41,613 nt of DNA from Cohnella kolymensis (GTDB lineage: Bacteria; Bacillota; Bacilli; Paenibacillales; Paenibacillaceae), in NCBI RefSeq assembly GCF_000829465.1, contig NZ_JXAL01000019.1:1-41613 (forward strand), read 5' to 3'. The position numbers were made by a program, and so were the translations under genes. The notes under the pieces were generated by a model. The model was not told the origin of the DNA. It did no database searches and saw only the letters and a list, made by a program, of their open reading frames with translations. This document shows, piece after piece, positions 1 to 8,019 of this stretch. The first letter of the stretch is position 1; each line of letters starts with the position of its first letter.

Positions 1-35
1 AAAAGACGGTCGCTCCCAATGGAGAGCGATCGTCT
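1..35 (-). terminator. Hairpin terminator after the binding-protein gene
   Basis: Two arms of about 14 bases (AGACGGTCGCTCCC and GGAGAGCGATCGTCT) pair with one wobble and one mismatch around a short loop. Read on the minus strand the hairpin is followed by TTTT. It lies about 40 bases beyond the stop of the minus-strand lipoprotein gene and probably ends that operon. It cannot be judged further left because the window starts here. Confidence 0.65.
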
Positions 36-72
36 ATCCGCACAACAAGGACTAACGGAAATTCTAACTGAC

Positions 73-1176
73 TTAATTCGTGTTCTGTCTCAGAAAAATA
101 TCCTCAAAAAGTGTTAACCATTTGTTCAACTCATCGAGCTGCTTGGCCGAATCTAGAAATTTAATCGGTATGTCAAGTCCTGTGTCGATCGTTGTGTTTG
201 TCGGCGTCATATCCCTCTCCAACATTAACGGTTGAGCTTCCGACAACATGTAATCATAGAAGAGCATTGCCGCATATGGATGCGGGGCATTTTTTGAAAT
301 CCCGATGCCGCTGGGCAGTGCAATGGCCGGATCAAGTGCGAACCAGTCAATCGGTTGGCCTTCCCTTTTCATCTGATCCACCTTATAACTATACACAGTT
401 AAACCGAGAGGCACTTCTCCTGTTCCGACCATCTGTGTCAGTAATGAATGACCATTGATAACTTTCACACCGTTAGTTTTCATTAAATTCTTGAAAAACT
501 GAATACCTTTCTCTTCTCCCCACTCCAATGCCAACGGTGTCATCCACTCATCATCGGTCGCTTCTATTCCCAGATTTCCCTTCCATTTTGAATCAAGCAG
601 GTCTTCATAATTTTTAGGGAGGTCTTCCTTTTTGAGTTTATTGGTATTATAAGCTTGCACAATTAAATTAAGTCTTGCGGCGACCCATTCCTTGTGCGAA
701 GGCACGGCTTCTTTCATTAGTTCTTTATGATAAGGGGAATCAATCTTTTGTAAAATGCCTTCACGCTGTATAGCCTCAATGTCCGGCCCTACTGCTTCCA
801 CCATATCAATATTTAGTTTACCTGCACTGGCTTCAGTTGTGACGCGAGCACGAACCTCTACTGAACCGGACCTCCAAATATTAATTTTGACTCCATATTT
901 TTCGGTAAATTTTTTAGCGATGTATTCGATATCCGGCGCACTCATCGATGTATACAAATTTAATTCGCCTTCTTGTTTCGCTTTATCGACAAGGAGCTTC
1001 GTTCTGTCATCTCCAACATACGATGCAATTTCTTTTATGGATGGCTGTTGTTCTTTTAGAGTGCCGGTTGATGGAGAGGCACCATTGCTTTGACCGCAAG
1101 CTGCTAATAGCAAGGTTAGTAAGCATACTGTTATCCATACTGAAGTCGTGCGAGTAAAGGCTTGATAAGAATTCAT
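73..1176 (-). CDS. ABC transporter substrate-binding lipoprotein (family 1, iron/spermidine-like fold)
   Basis: This is a periplasmic-type binding protein, 367 residues, anchored to the outer face of the membrane as a lipoprotein. The N-terminus has a hydrophobic segment ending in the lipobox LLAAC, then a low-complexity linker and a class-II binding-protein fold. The pattern 'LNLYTSMSAPDIEYIAKKFTEKYGVKINIWRSGS' is typical of the family that carries ferric iron, thiamine or phosphonate ligands. The longer reading begins at a GTG at 1185, only 2 bases from the GGGG ribosome site. The ATG at 1174-1176 gives better spacing and a normal signal peptide, so I chose it. It follows the isochorismatase-family gene by 17 bases, so the two are probably co-transcribed. 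No permease or ATPase gene is beside it, so the ligand is unknown. Confidence 0.85.
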   Translation of the reverse strand: MNSYQAFTRTTSVWITVCLLTLLLAACGQSNGASPSTGTLKEQQPSIKEIASYVGDDRTKLLVDKAKQEGELNLYTSMSAPDIEYIAKKFTEKYGVKINIWRSGSVEVRARVTTEASAGKLNIDMVEAVGPDIEAIQREGILQKIDSPYHKELMKEAVPSHKEWVAARLNLIVQAYNTNKLKKEDLPKNYEDLLDSKWKGNLGIEATDDEWMTPLALEWGEEKGIQFFKNLMKTNGVKVINGHSLLTQMVGTGEVPLGLTVYSYKVDQMKREGQPIDWFALDPAIALPSGIGISKNAPHPYAAMLFYDYMLSEAQPLMLERDMTPTNTTIDTGLDIPIKFLDSAKQLDELNKWLTLFEDIFLRQNTN

Positions 1177-1193
1177 CGTATCCACAACCCCTT

Positions 1194-1891
1194 TTACAAA
1201 ATGGAAGCCAGTTTTAGTTCGAGTTCTGTTAAACTAAGCACAGATGCGTATTTCGCATCCATGTCGAATAAATTGGCACAGTGAGCAAAATAAGAACGGT
1301 CAAAACAACAATCCTCAACGACAAAAGTCGTGTACCCATGTGAACACGAGTCAACAACTGATGCGCGAAGACAACCTGAAGTGGAACCGCCGCAAACGAC
1401 CACCGTATCTACTTTCTTTTTGGTGAGATAGGCGTCCAAAGGTGTATCAAAGAACATGCTTGCTTTTGTTTTTTCAAGGACCCATTCCCCTTGTAGTGGC
1501 GCGACCGCTTCGGGAAATTCGTTATAATAAGCATCTTCCGGGTTAATTTGGCGGACGGCTTTCGTTGCTTTTCCCGCAAACTGTTGATTGTAACGATCTA
1601 CCTCGTAAAGATAACGGGATAATCTTTTTCCCTGAACATTTCTAACAGACGTTTATATTGGGGAACTTTGTTCCAGAACGCGTCTCCGCAAGCTGATGAA
1701 TATTCCTTTAACGCTTCCTCCAACGACTGCGGTTTAGATCCGACAAATCCAATGGTGACATCAATCACGACAAGCGCCGGATTTTTCCCCATCTCTAACG
1801 GTCTCCGGTGCCCAGATTTTTCGTAATTCCGGAATTCCGATTCTGGTATCGCTTTCATCCAATCCTTCATTTCGAATTGCTGCTGAGTCAT
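1194..1891 (-). CDS. Isochorismatase-family cysteine hydrolase, frameshifted
   Basis: This is a hydrolase of the isochorismatase/N-carbamoylsarcosine amidase superfamily, split into two frames. The N-terminal part (1598-1891) carries 'ALVVIDVTIGFVG', with the usual catalytic Asp strand. The C-terminal part, read from about 1600 down to 1194, carries 'EWVLEKTKASMFFDTPLDAYL' with the expected Lys, and 'VVVCGGSTSGCLRASVVDSCSHGY' with the nucleophilic Cys in the SGCLRAS turn. One extra base at the CC run near 1601 (minus strand AGG GTA GAT instead of AGG TAG) joins them into a 232-residue protein of normal family length. All three catalytic residues are then present. The family hydrolyses C-N or ether bonds in small amides; the substrate here is unknown. 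The ATG at 1891 has a GGAAGGA ribosome site. It is the first gene of an operon with the binding protein and is divergent from the LysR gene. Confidence 0.75.
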
Positions 1892-1983
1892 GGTTATCCG
1901 TCCTTCCCGTTCTACATAGTGTGCATCAGTTGTCGGAGCCTGCTTTATCCTGATTCATGATTACTATACTAGTGAAACGAGAG

Positions 1984-2020
1984 ATTGAATAATTGCTAGT
2001 TCATATATAAATTATTGAAT
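1984..2020. promoter_or_regulatory. Interrupted palindrome in the LysR divergent promoter region
   Basis: The arms ATTGAATAATT (1984-1994) and AATTATTGAAT (2010-2020) are inverted repeats with one mismatch around a 15-base spacer. They lie between the isochorismatase-family gene and the LysR gene, where LysR regulators normally bind. The region is very A+T-rich, so chance symmetry is possible. Binding by the adjacent LysR protein is inferred. Confidence 0.4.
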
Positions 2021-2045
2021 TTCTTAATATTTGGAGTGGATGACA

Positions 2046-2936
2046 ATGGAACTTAAAAATATTGAAGCTTTTTTAAAAGCAGTTGAGTTAGGGAGTTTCT
2101 CAGTCGCATCGAGTTCCATGCACATTTCACAACCGACTCTCAGTTTACGCATTCAAAAGTTAGAGGAGGAACTAAATAGTATTCTGTTCAAAAGAAACGG
2201 TGGAAAAAAGGCGGTTTTAACGGAGGAAGGAAGAAAACTCTATCCCTTCTATAAGGAGGGGATTCGATCGATTCTGAAAGGGAATGAAATTTTACAATCC
2301 AATAAACACAGCATGGGTAAGCTGCGGCTATCGTGTCCTAACCATATGGGGCAGTTTATATTGCCAGGGGTTTTGAAATCCCTTTATGAATATTTTCCGG
2401 ATATTGATTTTAACGTTAACGTGAGTACAACGCAGCAGATCATAGAGGATATAAGAAGGGGAGAGACCGATGTCGGGTTGGTATTTCTTGATTCGCAGGA
2501 AAAAAATGAGGCTTATACCTTAATCCCTGTAGCGATGGAAAAAACGGTATTGATAGCTTCGCCCGACCATCCTTTGCTCGAGCGCAGAGATTTAACAGTT
2601 TCCGACCTAGCAGATGAAAAATTTATTGTATTTGCCAGGGCCTCTAACAAGAACATCATTATCGATCGTTTTTTTAATCAACATGGCCTTAAGGACTACA
2701 ACACAATTGAGATCAAGAACTTGGAATGGATCAAAACGATGGTGAAAAGCGGTCTAGGCATATCTTTTTTGCAAAAGAGCATCGTCGAGGTCGAATTGCA
2801 AAATCATGAGTTGGAAGAGTTGATATTAACCACACCTTTGCCGAATACGCCGATTTCCATCATTTTTAGAAATGAGATTCATCAGGAAATCCAATATACC
2901 ATCATTAAAACAATGAAGGAATTATATCGGGGTTAG
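2046..2936 (+). CDS. LysR-family transcriptional regulator
   Basis: This is a DNA-binding regulator of 296 residues. Residues 1-60 form the winged helix-turn-helix ('IEAFLKAVELGSFSVASSSMHISQPTLSLRIQKLEEEL'), and about 88-290 form the effector domain ('GKLRLSCPNHMGQFILPGVLKSLYEYFPDI'). An upstream TTG at 2031 and an ATG at 2040 are in frame. GGAG at 2033-2036 sits 9 bases before the ATG at 2046, which also gives the standard LysR N-terminus (MELKNIEAF). It is divergent from the isochorismatase/binding-protein operon, which it probably controls. The effector is not predictable. Confidence 0.9.
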   Translation: MELKNIEAFLKAVELGSFSVASSSMHISQPTLSLRIQKLEEELNSILFKRNGGKKAVLTEEGRKLYPFYKEGIRSILKGNEILQSNKHSMGKLRLSCPNHMGQFILPGVLKSLYEYFPDIDFNVNVSTTQQIIEDIRRGETDVGLVFLDSQEKNEAYTLIPVAMEKTVLIASPDHPLLERRDLTVSDLADEKFIVFARASNKNIIIDRFFNQHGLKDYNTIEIKNLEWIKTMVKSGLGISFLQKSIVEVELQNHELEELILTTPLPNTPISIIFRNEIHQEIQYTIIKTMKELYRG

Positions 2937-2971
2937 GATTCAGAGCCAACCGGAATAACAAGATGAAGGAT

Positions 2972-3004
2972 AGGCATGCTCATTGAGGGCATGTCTTTTC
3001 ATTT
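2972..3004 (+). terminator. Terminator after the LysR gene
   Basis: AGGCATGC (2972-2979) pairs with GCATGTCT (2989-2996), with one G-U pair and a short loop, and is followed by TTTTCATTTTT. It ends the LysR transcript. The rest of the 224-base gap up to the helicase gene is A+T-rich and probably holds that gene's promoter, but no clear -35/-10 pair could be fixed. Confidence 0.65.
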
Positions 3005-3160
3005 TTCACCAAGAATAAATACTGGTTTAAAGAATACAATTTACGGGCATATATAAGCTACCATTGATAGGATAATATTCAAAGGTATTTTAGTAGTTAT
3101 TGTCGAATGAACATGAAAGATAGTTAACAAATCAGTGTGAAACTCCTGGAGGAATTTTTT

Positions 3161-6100
3161 ATGGTCCAGAATTCAATAATACAGAAAAAATTAGAAATGG
3201 CTCGTCATGAGTTGCTTGATTTGGGTCTGCGAAATCCTTTACTTAATTACCGCACTTTGAAAGCTCGCGGTTTGGAAGTTGTCAGAGAAAAAAGCGAAGA
3301 AGTGTTTAAGATATTGGTTGTCGACAAGAAGAAAATGTCATTTCAACAGACAGTGAATCGAACAGAAGATAAACAGTTAATTCTTGAGTCAGAAGGTAAT
3401 GAAGTATTAGAACAGGAAGATGTTCCTGAAGCGAATTACTTAGATTTAAAACTACAGACCAACTACTCGGAAAAACAATTAGAACAGCGACTGCTGAATA
3501 CCTATTACTCTGCTCGTACATATATCGAGGAACAGGGTGTCAATATACTCTTTATTGCCATAGGCATGCTTCAGTGGTACGAAGCGGACAGTAGCCAAGA
3601 GGCAAGAAAAGCTCCTTTAATTCTGATCCCCGTACAACTAGAGAGGGTAAGCGCTAAGGAACGATTCACGCTTTCCTATACAGAGGATGAGATCGGTCAT
3701 AACATCTCTTTAATTGCGAAAATGAAAGCCGAATTCGGGCTTGAGATCCCAGCGCTGCCCGAATTTGATGAAGCGAACATTGATAATTATTTTGACTCTG
3801 TATCGAAGTCCATTGAAGGACAGAAAAGATGGTTTATCGATCGTGATTCTATCGTGATCGGCTTTTTTTCATTCGGTAAATTCCTCATGTATAGGGACCT
3901 TGATGTAAATAATTGGCCAGATGATTTTAGACCGGAGCAGCACTTGATTATCAATGCTCTATTGCAAGAAGGGTTTCGTGAACCGGCATCAAACATCGGA
4001 GAAAATGATCATATCGATCAGCACTTCAAATTGCTCGAAGCCAATCACATCATGGATGCAGACAGCTCACAAATTGTGGCGATTCTTGATGCAAAACAAG
4101 GCCGGAATATGGTCATTCAAGGTCCTCCTGGCACAGGTAAGTCACAGACCATCACGAATCTCATTGCAGAAGCCATTGCTGCAGGTAAGAAGGTCCTTTT
4201 TGTATCGGAAAAGATGGCCGCGCTTGAAGTGGTCAAACGGAGACTTGATTCAGTAGGACTTGGGGTTGCATGCTTGGAGTTGCATAGTCATAAAACCAAT
4301 AAAAAGACGCTTCTGAACGATTTGGCTTCGACTTTAGAGCTTGGTAAGCCTAAGTACCACAACAACGTAAACATAGATTTGCTGGACGAAATGCGGACTC
4401 GACTTAACGAATACTGCGCTGCCATGAATTCGGAAGTCGGCCATTCAGGGGTGACTCCATATCAAGCAATAGGTAAACTCGTCAGCTATCAAGTTGAGTT
4501 AAAGAATGTTGAATTACCAAAACTTAATATTGAATCGATAGACAGTTGGACAACTGCAGAATTTTTCAAAAGGGAGGCACTGATTGATGAGCTGCAGAAT
4601 CTCTTAAAATCTTTAGGCGTCCCGGCTAAACATACATTTTGGGGAAGCAAAAAGAAAGTCGTGTTACCAGCTGAATTGGATTCGATTAAAAAAGCATGTG
4701 CCGAAACCAATCAGAACACGCGAAGACTTTCTGACACTGTGCAAACATATACCAAAGAAGTTAACTTTCCTTCAGTGAAAGATCATAAAAGCGCCCAAAT
4801 ATTTCTCCAAGTTCTCCATAAGGCAATTAACTCGCCTGATTTAAAAGAAATTCAATTAAAATCCGATCTTTGGCTGAAGAACCGTAAAGAGCTTGAGAAG
4901 ATGGCCGAGGATGGTCTAGCTTATAGTAAGATTCAAGAAAAGTTTGGCCCACTTCTAATTCCCGAAGCTTGGGGTCAGGATTTCTTAGCCACACGTCAAT
5001 CCATAGCAGCTTATCAAGACAAGTGGTGGAAGTTTCTTTCCGGAGAATATCGACAAGCGAAAAATAAGGTGTTGGCCCTGAGGAAAAATCCAAAGGACAA
5101 AACGATTCCATTACTTGATACTGTGGATGCCATCATGGAAGCACGACGAATTAAGGATGCAATCGAGCATAATAGTTCATTTGCAAATGAGCTCTTCCCA
5201 GATCTTTGGATCGGAGCTGATTCGCCGTGGGATTTATTAGCCAGTGTGATTCAATGGGTCATTGCTCTGCATTCAGATATTAATACGGACGTGCTTCCGG
5301 AATGGGCTTTGGACTTTTTGAGTCATGTCCATGACAGAAAGAGACTTGCTGAAATTGTATCGGATACGGAAACTCTTGTAACTAATCTAAAAGTTTCGAT
5401 TCAAAACTTGGAAGCTCAACTGGAATTTGATAGCAAGTTGAAATTTGTAGAAGGAGGGCTCTTCGGTGAAGAGTACAGCGTCATCATCCAAATAACAGAT
5501 GCATGGCATGAACGGACTCCGGAGCTTCACGAAATGGTATCGTACAATAATCTGACAGCGATTTGTTTGGCGGAGAAACTTGAACCTTACATTTCGTTCA
5601 GTAAAGAATGGGAGCATGCTGCGGAGTTCCTTTTGCAATGCTATAGATGGAACTGGAACACCTCCATCGTTTCCAGAGCATTTGTGGAGCGACCGGCTCT
5701 TTCCAATTTTGATGGGAGCAGGCATAACCATACGGTGGAAAAGTTTAAAGAGTTGGATCGGGCTTTTAGTGAATTTAATCGTTATAAGTTAGTTGAAGAA
5801 CATTGGCAGAAGCTACCCAAGCATGAAGCCGGTGGCCAACTTGGGGTCTTACGTCGTGAATTTGAGAAGAAAAGCAGGCATTTCCCAATCCGGCAGCTCA
5901 TCAGTAAGGCAGGCCACGCCATTCAAGCCATCAAGCCAGTCTTCATGATGGGACCTCTTTCCATCGCGGCTTACATTGAACCTGGGAGCTTAGAATTTGA
6001 TCTTGTAGTATTCGATGAAGCGAGTCAAGTGAAGCCTGTTGATGCTTTTGGTGCAATCGTTCGGGCGAAACAAGCTATTGTGGTTGGTGACAGTAAGCAA

Positions 6101-7834
6101 ATGCCTCCGACTAATTTCTTCGATTCAATTGCCAAAGAAGACGATACAGAAGAAGAGGACAACTTTGTAGGGGATATGGAGAGCATCTTGGGTCTTTTCG
6201 TGGGTCAAAACGCACCTCAGCGCATGCTCAGATGGCATTACCGCAGCCGTCATGAATCCTTGATAGCGGTATCCAATCATGAGTTTTACGACGATAAATT
6301 GGTGGTGTTCCCAAGCCCGGACTCACAAAAGCAACACTCTGGTCTAAAGTTTAATTATTTACCGGAAAGCCAGTACGATCGGGGGAAAACAAGGACCAAT
6401 AAGTTGGAAGCCAATGCTGTAGCCCACGCAGTTGTAGAGCATGCAAAAAAGCGTCCTCATATGACGCTTGGGGTAGCCGCCTTTAGCAAGGTTCAAATGC
6501 AAGCGATCATTGATGAGTTAGAACTGCTGAGACGCTCGGATCCCTCAACGGAGGCGTTCTTTTCTGCACATCCTTATGAACCTTTCTTCGTAAAAAACCT
6601 CGAAAATGTGCAGGGTGACGAAAGGGATGTCATTTTCATAAGTATCGGCTACGGAAAGACTGCAGAAGGATATTTAGCGATGGATTTTGGCCCTGTTAAC
6701 CGAGAAGGAGGAGAGCGGAGACTAAATGTACTAATCACAAGAGCAAGAATACGATGCGAAGTGTTTACCAATATAAAATCAGATGATATTGATCTGAATC
6801 GATCTAACACTCGTGGTACTAAGGCATTAAAAACTTTCCTGAAGTATACGGAAAATGGAATCTTAGATATTCCGGTTGAAACCGGAAAAGAATTTGACTC
6901 TGCTTTTGAGGAAGCGGTGTGCAACTCACTTAAAGAGCTCGGGTACAACATTAAACAACAAGTAGGATCTGCCGGGTTCTTCGTGGATCTTGCAGTCGTG
7001 GATCCGGATGCGCCTGGAAGATACCTACTTGGAATTGAATGCGATGGAGCGACTTATCACAGTGCCCGTTCGGCCAGGGATCGTGATCGTCTGAGACAGT
7101 CAGTATTGGAAGGGCTCGGTTGGACCATCCATAGAATATGGAGTACAGATTGGTTTAAGCAGCCGGAACGAGAATTGAAAAGGGCTGTCGAGGCAATAAA
7201 CCGGGCCAAAGTTCTGTCGAAGACGCAGAAGTCGAAATCAGAGAACAATGAAGTACTAGAGATTTCTAGAGATAAGTCACAGGAAAGTCAGAACACTTCT
7301 TCAGTTACCCAATATCAAACCGCAAAATTGAAAATCAATTTGGGAGAGAAAGAATTACATGCGGTCCCACTTTCATTAATTGCATCTTGGGTATCTCAGG
7401 TGGTCAGAGCTGAGAGTCCTGTTCACGTCAGCGAGGTAATGAAACGCATTTGCGATGCGGCGGGTATCAAACGGGTTGGTAGCCGAATCCAAGAAACGAT
7501 TGAGAGATCATTTAACATTCTGAGTGACGTCCGGCAAAAAGGTGACTTTCTCTGGTTAAAAGATATGGAAACTCCTGTGGTGAGAGATCGAAGCGATTCA
7601 AACGTAAACAAAAAAGTACATTTGATCACACCAGAAGAAATTGAGCAAGCCGTAATAAAAGTAATAAAGGAATCCTATGGGGCGAACGAGGATAACATTG
7701 CTAGCTCTGCATTTCAGACATTAGGATTTGCGCGAGTTACCGAGGATATGCGAGGAGTAATACTCCCGATCATCAGTTCTCTCGTTGCAAAAAAAGTCTT
7801 AGTGAATAAAGGAAAAGTACTAGTCTTAGCATAA
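3161..7834 (+). CDS. DUF4011 / superfamily 1 helicase / Vsr-like nuclease / DUF3320 protein
   Basis: This is a 1557-residue single-gene helicase-nuclease. The N-terminal region (about 1-290) matches the DUF4011 type ('ARHELLDLGLRNPLLNYRTLKARGLEVV'). A superfamily 1 DNA2/NAM7-type helicase follows, with Walker A GPPGTGKS at 321-328, Walker B 'VVFDEASQ' near 950-957, 'VGDSKQMPPT', 'WHYRSRHESLI' and 'NVQGDERDVIFISIGYG'. About 1244-1347 is a small nuclease of the DUF559/Vsr type ('IECDGATYHSARSARDRDRLRQ', then 'LGWTIHRIWSTDWF'), with the acidic residues in IECDG. The C-terminus (about 1400-1460) resembles DUF3320. A GTG at 3137 is in frame, but GGAGGA lies 7 bases before the ATG at 3161. From memory, this domain order matches proteins reported as single-gene anti-phage systems (Hhe). 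That function is inferred. It stands alone between terminators. Confidence 0.9.
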   Translation: MVQNSIIQKKLEMARHELLDLGLRNPLLNYRTLKARGLEVVREKSEEVFKILVVDKKKMSFQQTVNRTEDKQLILESEGNEVLEQEDVPEANYLDLKLQTNYSEKQLEQRLLNTYYSARTYIEEQGVNILFIAIGMLQWYEADSSQEARKAPLILIPVQLERVSAKERFTLSYTEDEIGHNISLIAKMKAEFGLEIPALPEFDEANIDNYFDSVSKSIEGQKRWFIDRDSIVIGFFSFGKFLMYRDLDVNNWPDDFRPEQHLIINALLQEGFREPASNIGENDHIDQHFKLLEANHIMDADSSQIVAILDAKQGRNMVIQGPPGTGKSQTITNLIAEAIAAGKKVLFVSEKMAALEVVKRRLDSVGLGVACLELHSHKTNKKTLLNDLASTLELGKPKYHNNVNIDLLDEMRTRLNEYCAAMNSEVGHSGVTPYQAIGKLVSYQVELKNVELPKLNIESIDSWTTAEFFKREALIDELQNLLKSLGVPAKHTFWGSKKKVVLPAELDSIKKACAETNQNTRRLSDTVQTYTKEVNFPSVKDHKSAQIFLQVLHKAINSPDLKEIQLKSDLWLKNRKELEKMAEDGLAYSKIQEKFGPLLIPEAWGQDFLATRQSIAAYQDKWWKFLSGEYRQAKNKVLALRKNPKDKTIPLLDTVDAIMEARRIKDAIEHNSSFANELFPDLWIGADSPWDLLASVIQWVIALHSDINTDVLPEWALDFLSHVHDRKRLAEIVSDTETLVTNLKVSIQNLEAQLEFDSKLKFVEGGLFGEEYSVIIQITDAWHERTPELHEMVSYNNLTAICLAEKLEPYISFSKEWEHAAEFLLQCYRWNWNTSIVSRAFVERPALSNFDGSRHNHTVEKFKELDRAFSEFNRYKLVEEHWQKLPKHEAGGQLGVLRREFEKKSRHFPIRQLISKAGHAIQAIKPVFMMGPLSIAAYIEPGSLEFDLVVFDEASQVKPVDAFGAIVRAKQAIVVGDSKQMPPTNFFDSIAKEDDTEEEDNFVGDMESILGLFVGQNAPQRMLRWHYRSRHESLIAVSNHEFYDDKLVVFPSPDSQKQHSGLKFNYLPESQYDRGKTRTNKLEANAVAHAVVEHAKKRPHMTLGVAAFSKVQMQAIIDELELLRRSDPSTEAFFSAHPYEPFFVKNLENVQGDERDVIFISIGYGKTAEGYLAMDFGPVNREGGERRLNVLITRARIRCEVFTNIKSDDIDLNRSNTRGTKALKTFLKYTENGILDIPVETGKEFDSAFEEAVCNSLKELGYNIKQQVGSAGFFVDLAVVDPDAPGRYLLGIECDGATYHSARSARDRDRLRQSVLEGLGWTIHRIWSTDWFKQPERELKRAVEAINRAKVLSKTQKSKSENNEVLEISRDKSQESQNTSSVTQYQTAKLKINLGEKELHAVPLSLIASWVSQVVRAESPVHVSEVMKRICDAAGIKRVGSRIQETIERSFNILSDVRQKGDFLWLKDMETPVVRDRSDSNVNKKVHLITPEEIEQAVIKVIKESYGANEDNIASSAFQTLGFARVTEDMRGVILPIISSLVAKKVLVNKGKVLVLA

Positions 7835-7841
7835 CGCATTC

Positions 7842-7879
7842 AGGCGATTTATTTTCAAACTGAGATGATCGCCTTTTGT
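7842..7879 (+). terminator. Terminator after the helicase-nuclease gene
   Basis: AGGCGAT (7842-7848) pairs with ATCGCCT (7868-7874) and is followed by TTTTG. It lies eight bases after the stop. The loop is long (19 bases), so it is weaker than the next hairpin at 7976. Confidence 0.6.
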
Positions 7880-7975
7880 TGTGTTGCACAATTTAGTTAG
7901 GTGTTTATAACAGACATGGATCAGGAGCAACATCTACCACTGACGAAGAAAGAAAAAAGCGATCGTTCACTGAAG

Positions 7976-8009
7976 AAATGCCCATCACCAATTCGTGATG
8001 GGCATTTTT
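7976..8009 (-). terminator. Strong bidirectional terminator between converging genes
   Basis: AAATGCCCATCAC and GTGATGGGCATTT form a perfect 13-base stem around six bases, with a T run on the right and A-rich sequence on the left. It lies 11 bases beyond the minus-strand MMPL stop and also backs up the helicase terminator from the other side. Confidence 0.9.
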
Positions 8010-8019
8010 ACGGAAAACG

